64,000 bases of DNA from DATBLE01 sp963764565 (GTDB taxonomy: Bacteria; Actinomycetota; Thermoleophilia; Gaiellales; Gaiellaceae): contig CAVXTD010000021.1 of NCBI GenBank assembly GCA_963764565.1, positions 72,411 to 136,410 on the forward strand. The letters are read 5' to 3'. How positions within the stretch are numbered: position 1 is the first letter of the stretch; every line of letters starts with the position of its first letter. The notes below the pieces were generated by a model. It did no database searches, had not been told where the DNA came from, and was given only the letters and a program-made list of their open reading frames with translations. Shown here piece by piece: positions 26,469 to 36,304 of this stretch. The translations under genes and the position numbers were made by a program.

Positions 26469-29400
26469 TGGCCGACACGGCGTACCAGTTCCTCTCGTTC
26501 GTGCGCAGCGGCTTCGCGGCCTCGATCGCACAGCCCGACACCTTCGGCAGCGGGCAGCCCGCGCTCGCGACCGCGCCTGCGGGCGTCAACGTCTCGGGCG
26601 TCGCCCAGCCCGTGACGCACGACGCGGTCGTCCGCGGCCCCGGCGACGTGATCGGGGTCGTGGCGAGCCAGATCGTGCGCACCGATCCGATCGACGGCGC
26701 CGTCGGCGTGGAGCCGAACTACTTCGCGCAGATCGAGTTCGACCGGCCGGACCTGCCGTGGCTGTTCACCCCGGCGGCGGCGGCCGGCCAGCGGCTGCGG
26801 CCGTGGATCGTGCTGGTCGTCGTCGACCTCGAAGGCCCGCACGCGTGCGCGCTCGCCAACGGGTCGCCGTTGCCCCAGCTGCACGTTCCGGCCGGCGCCG
26901 CGGGCCAGCTTCCGGATCTCGCCTCCTCGTACCTCTGGGCGCACGCGCAGGTGATTGCGCAGGACGGTGCCCAGGTCGACGCCATCCTCCAGAGCGGAGA
27001 CCCGCGGCTGACGGTGTCGCGCCTCATGTGCCCGCGGCATCTCGAGCCGTTCGCCTGGTACCTCGCGGCGGTCGTCCCGGCATTCAATGTCGGACGTCTT
27101 GCGGGCCTGGGACAGGACGTGACGCCGGAGGACGAGTCGAAGCTCGAGCCGGCCTGGCAGCCGGGCGCCGAGGCTGTGCTGCCCGTCTACCACTCGTTCC
27201 GGTTCCGGACCGGCGAGGACGCCGACTTCGAGGCGCTGGCGAGGCGGCTCCAGGGTCGGCCGCTGCCTCCGGGGGTGGGGACCCGGCCGCTCGACGTCTC
27301 GCGCCCGGGGGCAGGGCTGCCGTCGCTCCCGCCGCCGGCGGACGTCCAGGACACCGGTGCGATCGTCTGGCTCGACGGTGCGTTGCGGCCGATCGACTCG
27401 GACGCGCTTCCGCAGCGCGATCCGGCCGCCGAGCAGGCGTTCCGGGCAAGCCTCACCGTGCTCCTCGACCGGCCGGCCGCGTACGTTCGCAGCGGCGACC
27501 GCGACCCGGTCGTCGCGCCCCCGATCTACGGGGACAAGCACGCACTCGTCGTCGAGCTCGAACCGGGCACACCCCCACCGTGGATCGAGGAGATCAACCT
27601 CGACGTGCGAACGCGAGTCGCCGCCGGCCTCGGGACACAAGTCGTGCAGGCGCGCCAGGAGGATCTGGTCGCCCGGGCGTGGCGCCAGCTCGGCGACGTG
27701 CTGGCGGCGAACAGGATCCTGCGTGCCGCGCAGTTCGCGCGCACCGCCTCGTCGCGGGTGCACGCACGGCTGTCGGCACTCGACGCGGGCACGCTGGTGG
27801 CCGTCTCGGCGCCCGCACACGATCGCGTCGCCGGCGCCGCAGGCGCCGCGGTCACGATCGCGAAGGCGATCCGCGACAGCCGCCTCCCCGACGCGATCGT
27901 CGAGCCGGCGTTCCGGCGCCTGGCGAGGCCGGCGGCAGTCGCCGCCCGTGCGGCCGGCGTAGCCGCCCTCGCCGACGAGATCGTCACGCGCTTCGCCTCG
28001 GAGGTCTTCGCCGCCCCGGTCGGCGGACCGGACGGGATCAGCTCGATGCGCCCGGCGATTGAGGTGATCGGGCCGGAGCGTGCTTCCGCGGCGCTCGCCG
28101 CCGCCGGCGACGCGCACCCGGACGATCCGACCCGGCTCGACACGGTGCTGCACACGCTGGCGACGAACGTGCAGGCGTTCCCGATCGGCGACGAGGTCCG
28201 CGCGGCGACACCGCGCAGCGACGTCGGCGGCGTCTCGCTCGTCGCGAGCATCGGTGCAGTACGCGCGAGCGCCGTGTCGGCGCTGCTCGATGCGGCGGCC
28301 CCGCCGGCCCCACCCGCTCCGCCGCCGGCGCCACCCGCGCCGGGCGCGCACCACCTCCCGCCCGGCGCGATCGCACAGCCCGCCGTCCGGCCGATCGCGT
28401 CGCACGTTCCCCCTGGCCTCGCCGGCGTAGGCGTCGGCGGTGTGCACGACCCGCCCGCCGCGCTCACGCCCTCCCTCCTGTTCCACCCGCCGGGCGAACA
28501 GCTCACCCTCGGCGGCGGCGTGCTCGTCCGCGGCGGCTCGGTCGTGATCGCCAGCAACACTGTCGAGCGCATCGCGGGCGGCGCACTCGCCGCCACGCGC
28601 ATCGGAGACGACCGGTGGACGGCGCTGAAGCAGGCCGCGACCGTTCCGGCCGCGATCGCCTCGGCCGACCCCGTCACAGATCCTGGGACGCGGCTCGACG
28701 CCTTCCGCCGCGACCCCGGCGCGATCACCGCGCTGGCCCAGGTGGCCGAAGGCCGGATCGATGCGGCGATCCGGCTCGACGCCGCCGTGTCGGGCCTGAC
28801 CGCGTCGCAGGCCGCCCTCACCTCGCTCGAGAGCCTTGCCTCGGGCACGTTCGCGGTCGCGCTGCCCGAGGCCGTTGCGAGCGTCACCGGCGCCGCAGAT
28901 CTCGCCGCCGCCAAGGAGCTGGTCGGAGCGGCCGCGGCGGCATTCGACCGCCTGGTCACCGTCGGCGACGCGCCCGCCCCGCCCGCGGGGCCGGCTTTCG
29001 ACCTCGGCACGGTCCGGAGCGGCCTCCTGGAGAAGCTCGATCCGGAGGTGACGATCCCCGCGCGGGTCCGCGTCCGGCTCGACGTTCGGACGATCCGCCC
29101 GGTCCAGCCGCGCGACGACCTCGACCCCGTGATGGGGTGCCCGCAGTTCCTCGATCCGATGTGGGAGGCGGTGCGCGACCTCGGTCACGGCTGGCTGCTG
29201 CCGGGGCTCGAGCTCGTGCCGCCCGACACCGCGACGCTCGTGCGCACGAACCCCTCGTTCGTCGCCGCGCACCTCGTCTCCCTCAATCACGAGCTCATGC
29301 GCGAGCTCCTCTGGCGCGAGTACCCGACCGATCTGCGCGGAACCGCGTTCAAGCGGTTCTGGGGCCGCAGCGGCGACCAGCCCGACGACATCGGCCCCGT

Positions 29401-29974
29401 GCATCTCTTCGGCGGCCGTCACCTCGTCGACACGCTGCTCGTCGGCGGCGCGGGCGAGGCGGTGCTGCTCCTGCGCAGCGAGTTGCTGCGCCGCTACCCC
29501 GGCTCGATCGTCTACCTCTGCCGCGCCCGACAGGTGGGCGGCAACCTCGCCCTCGACGACGGGACGATCGTGCTGCCGACGTTCCGCGGCGACCTCCCTC
29601 CCGACGTCAGCTTCGTCGGCTTCCCGATCACGCCCGAGACGCTTCGCGGCAACGGCGACCCGTGGTGGTTCGTGATCGCGCAGCCGCCTTCGGAGCCGCG
29701 CTTCGGCCTCGACGACGTTTCCGCCGAGACCCCCGCTGTTCCGGCCTCGGCGGACGACCTCGCGTGGAGCCACATGTCGCCGGACGCAAACGCGCAGACG
29801 GCAGCGCCGTTCGCGATCTCGGATCCACCGGTTCTGCGCGGACACAAGGTGGACGGGGTGTCGTGGGGCGAGTCGGCCGCGGTTCAGGCGCACCTGACCT
29901 ACCAGCACCCCGTGCGCGTGGCGATCCGCGCCGCCGATCTGCTCCCCCGAGACGACGGAGGGCCGAACCCGTGA
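26468..29974 (+). CDS. Large uncharacterised protein, 1168 residues (operon gene 3)
   Basis: The ATG at 26468 overlaps the previous stop. Three parts are visible: an N-terminal region with a distinctive PNYFAQIEFDRPDLPWLFTP at about 80-100; a proline-rich linker at about 610-680 (runs of PPAPPAPPP) that should be flexible; and a C-terminal domain (about 860-1168) with LDPMWEAVRDLGHGWLLPGL and LNHELMRELLWREYPTDLRG. No nucleotide-binding, protease or membrane motif was found and no export signal. I do not recognise the family. The strongly patterned aromatic motifs suggest conserved folds and a structural or assembly role, which is inference. Confidence 0.55.
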   Translation: MADTAYQFLSFVRSGFAASIAQPDTFGSGQPALATAPAGVNVSGVAQPVTHDAVVRGPGDVIGVVASQIVRTDPIDGAVGVEPNYFAQIEFDRPDLPWLFTPAAAAGQRLRPWIVLVVVDLEGPHACALANGSPLPQLHVPAGAAGQLPDLASSYLWAHAQVIAQDGAQVDAILQSGDPRLTVSRLMCPRHLEPFAWYLAAVVPAFNVGRLAGLGQDVTPEDESKLEPAWQPGAEAVLPVYHSFRFRTGEDADFEALARRLQGRPLPPGVGTRPLDVSRPGAGLPSLPPPADVQDTGAIVWLDGALRPIDSDALPQRDPAAEQAFRASLTVLLDRPAAYVRSGDRDPVVAPPIYGDKHALVVELEPGTPPPWIEEINLDVRTRVAAGLGTQVVQARQEDLVARAWRQLGDVLAANRILRAAQFARTASSRVHARLSALDAGTLVAVSAPAHDRVAGAAGAAVTIAKAIRDSRLPDAIVEPAFRRLARPAAVAARAAGVAALADEIVTRFASEVFAAPVGGPDGISSMRPAIEVIGPERASAALAAAGDAHPDDPTRLDTVLHTLATNVQAFPIGDEVRAATPRSDVGGVSLVASIGAVRASAVSALLDAAAPPAPPAPPPAPPAPGAHHLPPGAIAQPAVRPIASHVPPGLAGVGVGGVHDPPAALTPSLLFHPPGEQLTLGGGVLVRGGSVVIASNTVERIAGGALAATRIGDDRWTALKQAATVPAAIASADPVTDPGTRLDAFRRDPGAITALAQVAEGRIDAAIRLDAAVSGLTASQAALTSLESLASGTFAVALPEAVASVTGAADLAAAKELVGAAAAAFDRLVTVGDAPAPPAGPAFDLGTVRSGLLEKLDPEVTIPARVRVRLDVRTIRPVQPRDDLDPVMGCPQFLDPMWEAVRDLGHGWLLPGLELVPPDTATLVRTNPSFVAAHLVSLNHELMRELLWREYPTDLRGTAFKRFWGRSGDQPDDIGPVHLFGGRHLVDTLLVGGAGEAVLLLRSELLRRYPGSIVYLCRARQVGGNLALDDGTIVLPTFRGDLPPDVSFVGFPITPETLRGNGDPWWFVIAQPPSEPRFGLDDVSAETPAVPASADDLAWSHMSPDANAQTAAPFAISDPPVLRGHKVDGVSWGESAAVQAHLTYQHPVRVAIRAADLLPRDDGGPNP

Positions 29975-32900
29975 GCCCCCCGGCTGACCTTCGTGCGCTG
30001 CGCGCACAGGCGGCTGCCGCCGAGAACGAGAACGTCGCAGCCCAGGCACGGCTCGCGCAGGCACGCGAGACACTCGACCGGATCCGGACGACGGGGGTGG
30101 GCAACGCGGAATCGGCGCAGGCCGAGCTCACCGCCGCCGCGTCGGTCGCAAACGCGTCGAGGACGTCCTTCGAGCGGGCGAGGTCAAGGCTCGACGACCT
30201 GCTCGGTCGGCACGTCGGCCACCCCGGCGCCGCCCCGACGATCGCGCCCGCGACGGTGCCGGTCGCACTGCTTCCGCTCGGTCTCGAGACGCGCTTCAAC
30301 GGCGACACGCTCTTGATTCGCGTGCTGCCGGACGAGATCCACGTCGAGGACCACGAGCCGGAGCTGACCGATCCGGAGGTCGCGGTTGGCCGCTCGTTCT
30401 GGACGCAGGTCTGGCGCGGCGGAACCGCTGAGCCGGCGGCGACGGCCGCCGAGCGCGACGCCTGGGTACGGCTCGTGAACGCGATCGGAAGCTCCACGCG
30501 CGCGGCGTGGGTCGCCGACCGGACGGCGCCGACAGGCGGAACGCGGCCTGCCGACCCGGTACCCGATGATGCGGAGATCCCCGACCCGCCGGTTTTCGGC
30601 GAGCCGCCTCGGCGCGCCGGCGCGTGGTCGCGGGCGGCAACGGCGCGAACCCTGCCCGATCACTTCGTCGCGATCGCCTACCAACGGGCGGGGAGCGGCG
30701 GCCAGGCGTCGTGGACCGAGATCGCACGCGCTTCCGGCGGACCGGTCAGCGACAGCGTCCAGCTCGGGCTCGACCCGTCCGCGCCGCCGCCGGCCGTGAG
30801 CGACGACGGGCCGGCGCTACCCGACGGCATGCGCTGGATGATCGACCCCGCCGCCGCGGAGCAGGCGGGCCTCCTGATCCGGCTTCCGCTTCCTGCCGGA
30901 ACCGCGCGCATCGACCGGCTCGTCGTCCTCGGCGTCCTCGGCTCGCTCGACGCGGCCGACGCGAGCGGGCGCCTCGCCGACCTGCTCGCGAACCATCACT
31001 ACTCGCGCGGTCTCGAGGTGATGCGGATCGGAACGCCGACGAACAACACGAAGGCGGAGCGCAGCGGCTTCGCCGGACCGGACGACGCCGCCGAGTCGTT
31101 CGAGATCGAGCGACGGACGCCGGCCCCGGCGCAGGGAAGCGACGGAGGCCTCCTCGCGGGCGCGCTCGGAGTCCCCAACGACGTCTTCCGGGGTATCGCC
31201 AACTCGGGCGACGGCGAACAGGCCGCCGCCGGCCAGATGAACGCGCTCGTGTGGCCGTCCGCGTTCGGCTACTGGTTCGACAGCCTCATCCAGCCCGGCC
31301 CGAGCGATTCCGAGATCGCCGACATCCGCCACCACGCCGTCCAGATGGTGCGCGGGCGAGGGCCGCTCCCGCCGCTCCGGATCGGGCGCCAGCCGTACGG
31401 CGTCCTGCCGGTGACCAGCCTCCGTAACTGGCAACCCGGAGGCGAGCCGCCGGGTGTCGTTCACGCCGCAGGTTTCCTGCGCTCCGCCTTCCCGTGGTGG
31501 CTGGACGGCGTCACACATGCCCCCATCGTCCGCTCGGAGTCGAACCCCGACCAGGGGATGATCGACGTTCTCGCCCAGTCGCCGGTCTCCAGCACGGTGG
31601 CGGTTCGATCCCTGGTCGGCGCAAACGTCTGCTACGTCCCGCGCGCCGTGATCGCCGGCATCGACGGGCCCGCCGCCGAGGCAAACAGGCAGCGCTGGCT
31701 GGCCGTCCTCGGCCTCCGGTCGCTCGGGATCACGGGGTTTCCGTACGTCGGCCAGCTCGTCGGGCGGCCCGACCCGGTGCCGCTGCTCCACCTCCCGTAC
31801 ACGGTCGACCCGCGCAGCCGGCCGGACGATGCCGCCGCCGGCTGGCAGGCGATCACGGCCTACCTCAGGGGCCTGCGCGGACGGCCGACGCGCGACCTCC
31901 AGGCCGAGGACCCGCGCACGTTCACGTCGCTGCTGACCCTGCTCGCCAAGCGCTCGGTGATGCTCGAACGGGTCCGGGCGGGGATGATCGATGCCACCGG
32001 CGGCGCCGCAGGCAAGTTCGTCGAAGCGCACCTGCGCGTCGACCACCCGGCCGTCCTCCAGGCCGGGATGCTCTCGACGACGGCGACACTCCGGATCGGA
32101 GAGGCCCGATCCACGACGGCGTCCTTCCTCGCCGGATCGGTGCAGCAGGCCGACGGGAGCGCCCTCGCAGCGATCGACTACCTCGACCGCGAGCTCGTCA
32201 CCGGCGTCCTCGACACCGCGCGGCATGCCGGGTACGCCGAGACCGTACGAGCGGCGGAGGCGGCGGCAAATCTCGCGCCGGACCGTGCCGCGCTGCTGCT
32301 CGGCGAGGCGCTCGACGTCGCGTCGCACCGCTTCGACGCCTGGATCACGAGCCTGGCAACCCGGCGGCTGTCGGACCTGCGCGCGGCGACACCGGCGGGA
32401 ATCACGCTCGGGGCGTACGGCGCGGTCGAGGATCTCGTGCGCCGGGATCCGCGGCCGGCCGTCACGCAGCCGCCGGCCGGAGCACCGACGCCGCTCTCGG
32501 AGGACACGTCCGGCGGCGGATATATCCATGCGCCGTCGCTGGCGCAGGCGGCGACGGCGGCCGTGCTGCGCGCCGGCCATCTCTCGCACGCCGCGCGCGA
32601 CGCCAACGCGAGCGCACTTGCTCTCGACCTGTCCAGCAGCCGTGTCCGGACGGCGCTCGGGCTGCTCGACGGCGTACGGCAGGGCCAATCGCTCGGCGCC
32701 CTCCTCGGCTACCGCACCGAACGTCTTCTGCACGAGCGCGGCGCTCACGTTGCGGTCGAGGTCGTTCGCCGCCTCGCCCCACCGCCGGTCGTCACCGCCT
32801 CCGGCACGCCGGAGGGTCTCCCGCCGCGCGCGGTGTGCGACGGGCTCGCGCTGTCGCGGCTTCCGCGCAACGACGTCCGTGCCGCCGTGCAGGAGGCCGA

Positions 32901-34593
32901 CCCGGCGGCAGCGGAGACGGTGGTCGAGGTACTCGCCACACTCGACGACGCGGTCGACTCCGTCGCCGATGTGCTGCTCGCGGAGAGCGTGCACCAGATC
33001 GTCCGCGGGAACCCGACCCGTGCCGCCGGAGCCCTCGATGCCCTCAACCGGGGTGAGGGCGCGACCGCAGAGCCGCAGGTGGTCTCGACCCCGCGAACCG
33101 GCACGTCGATCACGAACCGCGCGCTGGTGCTGATTGCCGCGGATCCGCCCGCCGCGCCGGGATGGCCCACCGACGGCGTGCGCGCGCGCGCCGAGCCGCG
33201 CCTCGCCGCCTGGGCCGGCCACCTGCTCGGCGATCCCACGGGCCTCGCGGTCACAGTCGGGTCGGGAGAAGCAGTCACGACGATCCGGCTCTCGGACCTC
33301 GGGCTCGGCGCGCTCGACCTCGTGTACGAGCCGCTCGCTCCGCGTGTGCTCCGCCGTGCACGGGGTCTGGGCGTCGCCGAGGGGGCCGCAGTCGAGCTGT
33401 CCGAGCCGGGCGTCGCGGCCCTGGTCGCCGCCGCCGAGGGCGTGCGCTCGCTGCTCAGCCGCGCGCGCGCCGGCACCGGTCTCGACCTCGCGCGGCCCCA
33501 GGACCGTGGAACCGCGGTCAGCGGGCCTCCTCCCCTGGACGAATCGGGAGGCGGCGGGACGACGACGCTCCCGGACGTGGACGCGGGCGACCGCCGGGCG
33601 CGGCTCGACGCCGCGCGGGCGGCGCTCGAACAGGCCGTGTCGGCCCTTGCCGGCATCACCGCCGACGGCCCGCCGCCGATCGAGAACGACCTCGCAGCCG
33701 CGCTCGACACACTGGCGTGCTTCGGCATCGCGCCGGGCACCGACCCGGCGCGTGCGACCACCGCGGCGGCGCTCGTAGCCGTCCGCGACGCCGCTGCGAC
33801 GCGCCTGGCCGCCTCGCAGGCCGCGCCCGACGACGCCGCGGCGCTGTTCGGCGAAGGGTTCCCCGTTCTCGCGCTCGCTGCGCCCCCGTTCCCGGCTGCA
33901 CTCGCGGCCGGGCTCGCGGTGGACCCGGTCGCAGCCGCTCCCGCAGACGTCATCGGACCGCTCGGCGGCTCAGGAGCACTGGAGTCGTGGCTCGAGACGC
34001 ACGGACGCGTCCGGCCCGGCGTCGGCCGTCTCGCCGACGTCCTGCTCGCGTCACGTCTGCGCCACACCGGAGGCCCGTCGCGGCTGCGCGCGATCCAGCA
34101 GCCGCCCGAGCCGTTCCCGGATGCGGATGCCGCTCACCGCGGGCAGTGGGTCGGGTTGCGTTTTCCGGCCCAGCTCGGCCCGGACCCGGTCACGAGCTTC
34201 GTTGCGCACGTCCTCGGCGACCTCGACGCGACGCGCGGCGTCGCAACGCTCGTCGTCGACGAGTTCGTCGAGGTCGTTCCGGCGGTCGACACGACGACGG
34301 CGCTGTCGTTCGGATTCGATGCCCCGGGGGCGCGGCCCCCACAGACGATCTTGCTCGCCGTGCCGCCGGTCCCGGGCGCCGCTTGGACGGTCGACAGCCT
34401 CGCAGGCGTGATCGGCGAGACCCTCGACCTGGCGAAGATCCGGATGGTCGACCTGTCCGCGGTCGCGTGGGCCGGCCGGTTCGTCCCGACGATCTACCTC
34501 ACCGACGGCGACGTCGCCGGCGGGCTCGACCTGCCGATGAGGGAGTTGCTCACACTGGCGAAAGCGCGGTCGGAGGCGCTTCTCCAACCGTGA
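29971..34593 (+). CDS. Giant uncharacterised protein, 1540 residues (operon gene 4)
   Basis: GTG 29971 overlaps the previous stop by four bases (GTGA). The first ~75 residues are a charged Ala/Glu/Arg-rich coiled coil. A folded region follows with FAYWFDS-like aromatic blocks (here PSAFGYWFDSLI, about 430), and LRIGRQPYGVLPVTSLRNWQ at about 469-488. The rest, up to 1540, is alanine-rich and helical with short glycine loops. No catalytic motif, membrane helix or signal peptide was seen. It is the longest gene in the window and has no internal stop or shift. Family not recognised. Confidence 0.55.
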   Translation: MSPPADLRALRAQAAAAENENVAAQARLAQARETLDRIRTTGVGNAESAQAELTAAASVANASRTSFERARSRLDDLLGRHVGHPGAAPTIAPATVPVALLPLGLETRFNGDTLLIRVLPDEIHVEDHEPELTDPEVAVGRSFWTQVWRGGTAEPAATAAERDAWVRLVNAIGSSTRAAWVADRTAPTGGTRPADPVPDDAEIPDPPVFGEPPRRAGAWSRAATARTLPDHFVAIAYQRAGSGGQASWTEIARASGGPVSDSVQLGLDPSAPPPAVSDDGPALPDGMRWMIDPAAAEQAGLLIRLPLPAGTARIDRLVVLGVLGSLDAADASGRLADLLANHHYSRGLEVMRIGTPTNNTKAERSGFAGPDDAAESFEIERRTPAPAQGSDGGLLAGALGVPNDVFRGIANSGDGEQAAAGQMNALVWPSAFGYWFDSLIQPGPSDSEIADIRHHAVQMVRGRGPLPPLRIGRQPYGVLPVTSLRNWQPGGEPPGVVHAAGFLRSAFPWWLDGVTHAPIVRSESNPDQGMIDVLAQSPVSSTVAVRSLVGANVCYVPRAVIAGIDGPAAEANRQRWLAVLGLRSLGITGFPYVGQLVGRPDPVPLLHLPYTVDPRSRPDDAAAGWQAITAYLRGLRGRPTRDLQAEDPRTFTSLLTLLAKRSVMLERVRAGMIDATGGAAGKFVEAHLRVDHPAVLQAGMLSTTATLRIGEARSTTASFLAGSVQQADGSALAAIDYLDRELVTGVLDTARHAGYAETVRAAEAAANLAPDRAALLLGEALDVASHRFDAWITSLATRRLSDLRAATPAGITLGAYGAVEDLVRRDPRPAVTQPPAGAPTPLSEDTSGGGYIHAPSLAQAATAAVLRAGHLSHAARDANASALALDLSSSRVRTALGLLDGVRQGQSLGALLGYRTERLLHERGAHVAVEVVRRLAPPPVVTASGTPEGLPPRAVCDGLALSRLPRNDVRAAVQEADPAAAETVVEVLATLDDAVDSVADVLLAESVHQIVRGNPTRAAGALDALNRGEGATAEPQVVSTPRTGTSITNRALVLIAADPPAAPGWPTDGVRARAEPRLAAWAGHLLGDPTGLAVTVGSGEAVTTIRLSDLGLGALDLVYEPLAPRVLRRARGLGVAEGAAVELSEPGVAALVAAAEGVRSLLSRARAGTGLDLARPQDRGTAVSGPPPLDESGGGGTTTLPDVDAGDRRARLDAARAALEQAVSALAGITADGPPPIENDLAAALDTLACFGIAPGTDPARATTAAALVAVRDAAATRLAASQAAPDDAAALFGEGFPVLALAAPPFPAALAAGLAVDPVAAAPADVIGPLGGSGALESWLETHGRVRPGVGRLADVLLASRLRHTGGPSRLRAIQQPPEPFPDADAAHRGQWVGLRFPAQLGPDPVTSFVAHVLGDLDATRGVATLVVDEFVEVVPAVDTTTALSFGFDAPGARPPQTILLAVPPVPGAAWTVDSLAGVIGETLDLAKIRMVDLSAVAWAGRFVPTIYLTDGDVAGGLDLPMRELLTLAKARSEALLQP

Positions 34594-36263
34594 CGATCAC
34601 GACGACGACCTGGCACCGGCTCGAGCCGCGCGTACGCGGGCAGGATCCGGCCCTCGGCCTGCGTGCCGCCGTGCACGATCCGCTGTGGCTGCTCGGACGC
34701 CAGTGGCAGGTCGGCGAGTTGCTCGGCGAGGACGCGGCGTTCCCGGTGGCCGTACGCGTCGAGACGGTCGAGCGTCCCCTGAGCCGGTGGCGGCCGGCCG
34801 CCGGTGAGGCCGACGCTCAAGACTATGACCCGCTGGCCGTGCCGCTCGAGGTGCTGGTGGAGCGGGAGCCGCCGGTGGCCCCCACGCTCCGGCAACGACT
34901 CGACGCGTGGACACGGCTCGTCGGCCTGCTCCAGGGCGCGGGACTCGGCGATCGAGCAGAAGGTCTCGCCGCGGCCCACCCGCTGCCGCCGCCACGCGTT
35001 CCCGAAGATCCTGCGGAGGGGCGGCTCCGGCTTCTCGCCGGCGAAGGAGCTGGGGACGGCCTGGCGATCGCCGACTCGCTGGCCGCGGACGCTGCGGGCC
35101 TCCCCGACGACCTCGTCGCAGCGTTCGTCGCCTGGGTGCAGGCGCTGACGCCCGCGGGCGCCGGCGACTGCTGGGTCACCGACCGCCTCGAGTACCGGTT
35201 CTCGGTCGCGGCCGGCACCGACGCCGGCGAGATCGTCCTGTCGGCGCCGGAGTATCCCGGCGGGCGGCTCGAGTGGTACGACCTCGACGTCGACGAGGAC
35301 ACGTCGCACACGCTGGGCGCGCCGGCCCCCGAGGGCGACGGCGCGGCGCCGCCCGTGCATCTGCTCCCCACGCGCGTCACCTTCCCCGGGATGCCGGCCG
35401 AGCGCTTCTGGGAGCTCGAGGACGCGGCGGTCGACCTCGGAGCCGTGAGCGCGGCGGCCGAGGACCTCGGGCGGCTGCTGGCGGTCGAGTTCGCCACGGT
35501 GTTCGGCAACGACTGGTGGTCGGTCCCCGTTCCCGCGCGATTCGGATCGCTGCTCGGCGTGCGCAGCCTCGTCGTGCGAGACACCTTCGGCGAGAACGTC
35601 CTCGTCGAGCCGACCGATGCGGCCGCGGCGACCGCGCCGTGGCGGATGTTCCGCCTGACCGATACGGCTCTGGCGGCGGGCTCCGGGCCGGCACCCGCGC
35701 TGCTCCTGCTCGCGCCCGTCGTCGCCGGAGCGCTCGACGGCGATCCGGTCGAGGAGCTCTTGCTCCTGCGCGACGAGATGGCGAACCTCGGGTGGGCGGT
35801 CGAGCGCGTCGTGGAGGGCGCCGACGGCCGTCCGCGCAACCGCTCGACCGAGTACTCCTCGCGACTCACCGCCGCGCCGCCGCCCGAGCTCGCCTCCCCG
35901 GCCGATCTCGTCTACGTCCTCCAGACGACCGTGCCCGAGCACTGGATCCCGCTCGTGCCGGTTCGCGATCCGGCGGGCTCGGCGGCGGTCGTGCTCCAGC
36001 GCGGCTCGCTGCTGACGCACGACGGCGAGGCTCGCCCGATCACCGCGCAGGGCGTCCTGCTCGCCCCCGACGTCAGCCCGTGGTACTTCCACGAGGAGGA
36101 GGTGCCGCGAGCAGGGCTGCGCGTCCGGCGGGTGCCGTCGATCGCGCGCTGGCTCGACGGGACGCCGTACGCGTGGCTGTCGCGCCGCGTCGGCGCGGGC
36201 GGCGGCGAGGGATCGAGCGGATTGCAGTTCGATCTCGCCGTTCCGCCGCCAGCCGGCCCGTAG
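34590..36263 (+). CDS. Uncharacterised 557-residue protein (operon gene 5)
   Basis: GTG 34590 overlaps the previous stop (GTGA). A Thr-rich start (MTITTTTWHRLEPRVRGQDP) leads to DPLWLLGRQWQVGELLGEDA at about 30-49, the most striking block. Later come a GNDWWSVPVPARFGSLLGVR segment near 305 and PWYFHEEEVPRAGLRVRRVP near 496. Several acidic and aromatic clusters could bind a ligand. No known domain, membrane helix or signal peptide. Last gene of the operon, followed by a GC hairpin and the convergent dehydrogenase. Confidence 0.55.
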   Translation: MTITTTTWHRLEPRVRGQDPALGLRAAVHDPLWLLGRQWQVGELLGEDAAFPVAVRVETVERPLSRWRPAAGEADAQDYDPLAVPLEVLVEREPPVAPTLRQRLDAWTRLVGLLQGAGLGDRAEGLAAAHPLPPPRVPEDPAEGRLRLLAGEGAGDGLAIADSLAADAAGLPDDLVAAFVAWVQALTPAGAGDCWVTDRLEYRFSVAAGTDAGEIVLSAPEYPGGRLEWYDLDVDEDTSHTLGAPAPEGDGAAPPVHLLPTRVTFPGMPAERFWELEDAAVDLGAVSAAAEDLGRLLAVEFATVFGNDWWSVPVPARFGSLLGVRSLVVRDTFGENVLVEPTDAAAATAPWRMFRLTDTALAAGSGPAPALLLLAPVVAGALDGDPVEELLLLRDEMANLGWAVERVVEGADGRPRNRSTEYSSRLTAAPPPELASPADLVYVLQTTVPEHWIPLVPVRDPAGSAAVVLQRGSLLTHDGEARPITAQGVLLAPDVSPWYFHEEEVPRAGLRVRRVPSIARWLDGTPYAWLSRRVGAGGGEGSSGLQFDLAVPPPAGP

Positions 36264-36286
36264 GGCAGAACGCCGACATGATCGGA

Positions 36287-36302
36287 GGCGGGCTACCCCG
36301 CC
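36287..36302 (+). terminator. GC hairpin between convergent genes
   Basis: GGCGGG-CTAC-CCCGCC makes a 6-bp perfect stem with a 4-base loop in the 41-base gap between the operon end and the convergent dehydrogenase. There is no T-run, so it would be a weak or factor-assisted terminator. Confidence 0.35.
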
Positions 36303-36304
36303 CG

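Noticed and set aside
26450..30073. Long minus-strand frames opposite the big operon (up to 1207 codons)
   Set aside because: Composition is Arg/Gly/Ala-rich with no domain pattern. They mirror third-position GC of the plus-strand genes.
20520..36263. Contractile injection system or phage tail locus
   Set aside because: Large proteins and tight coupling suggested it, but no sheath, tube, baseplate, spike, LysM-tail or AAA ATPase gene was found here.
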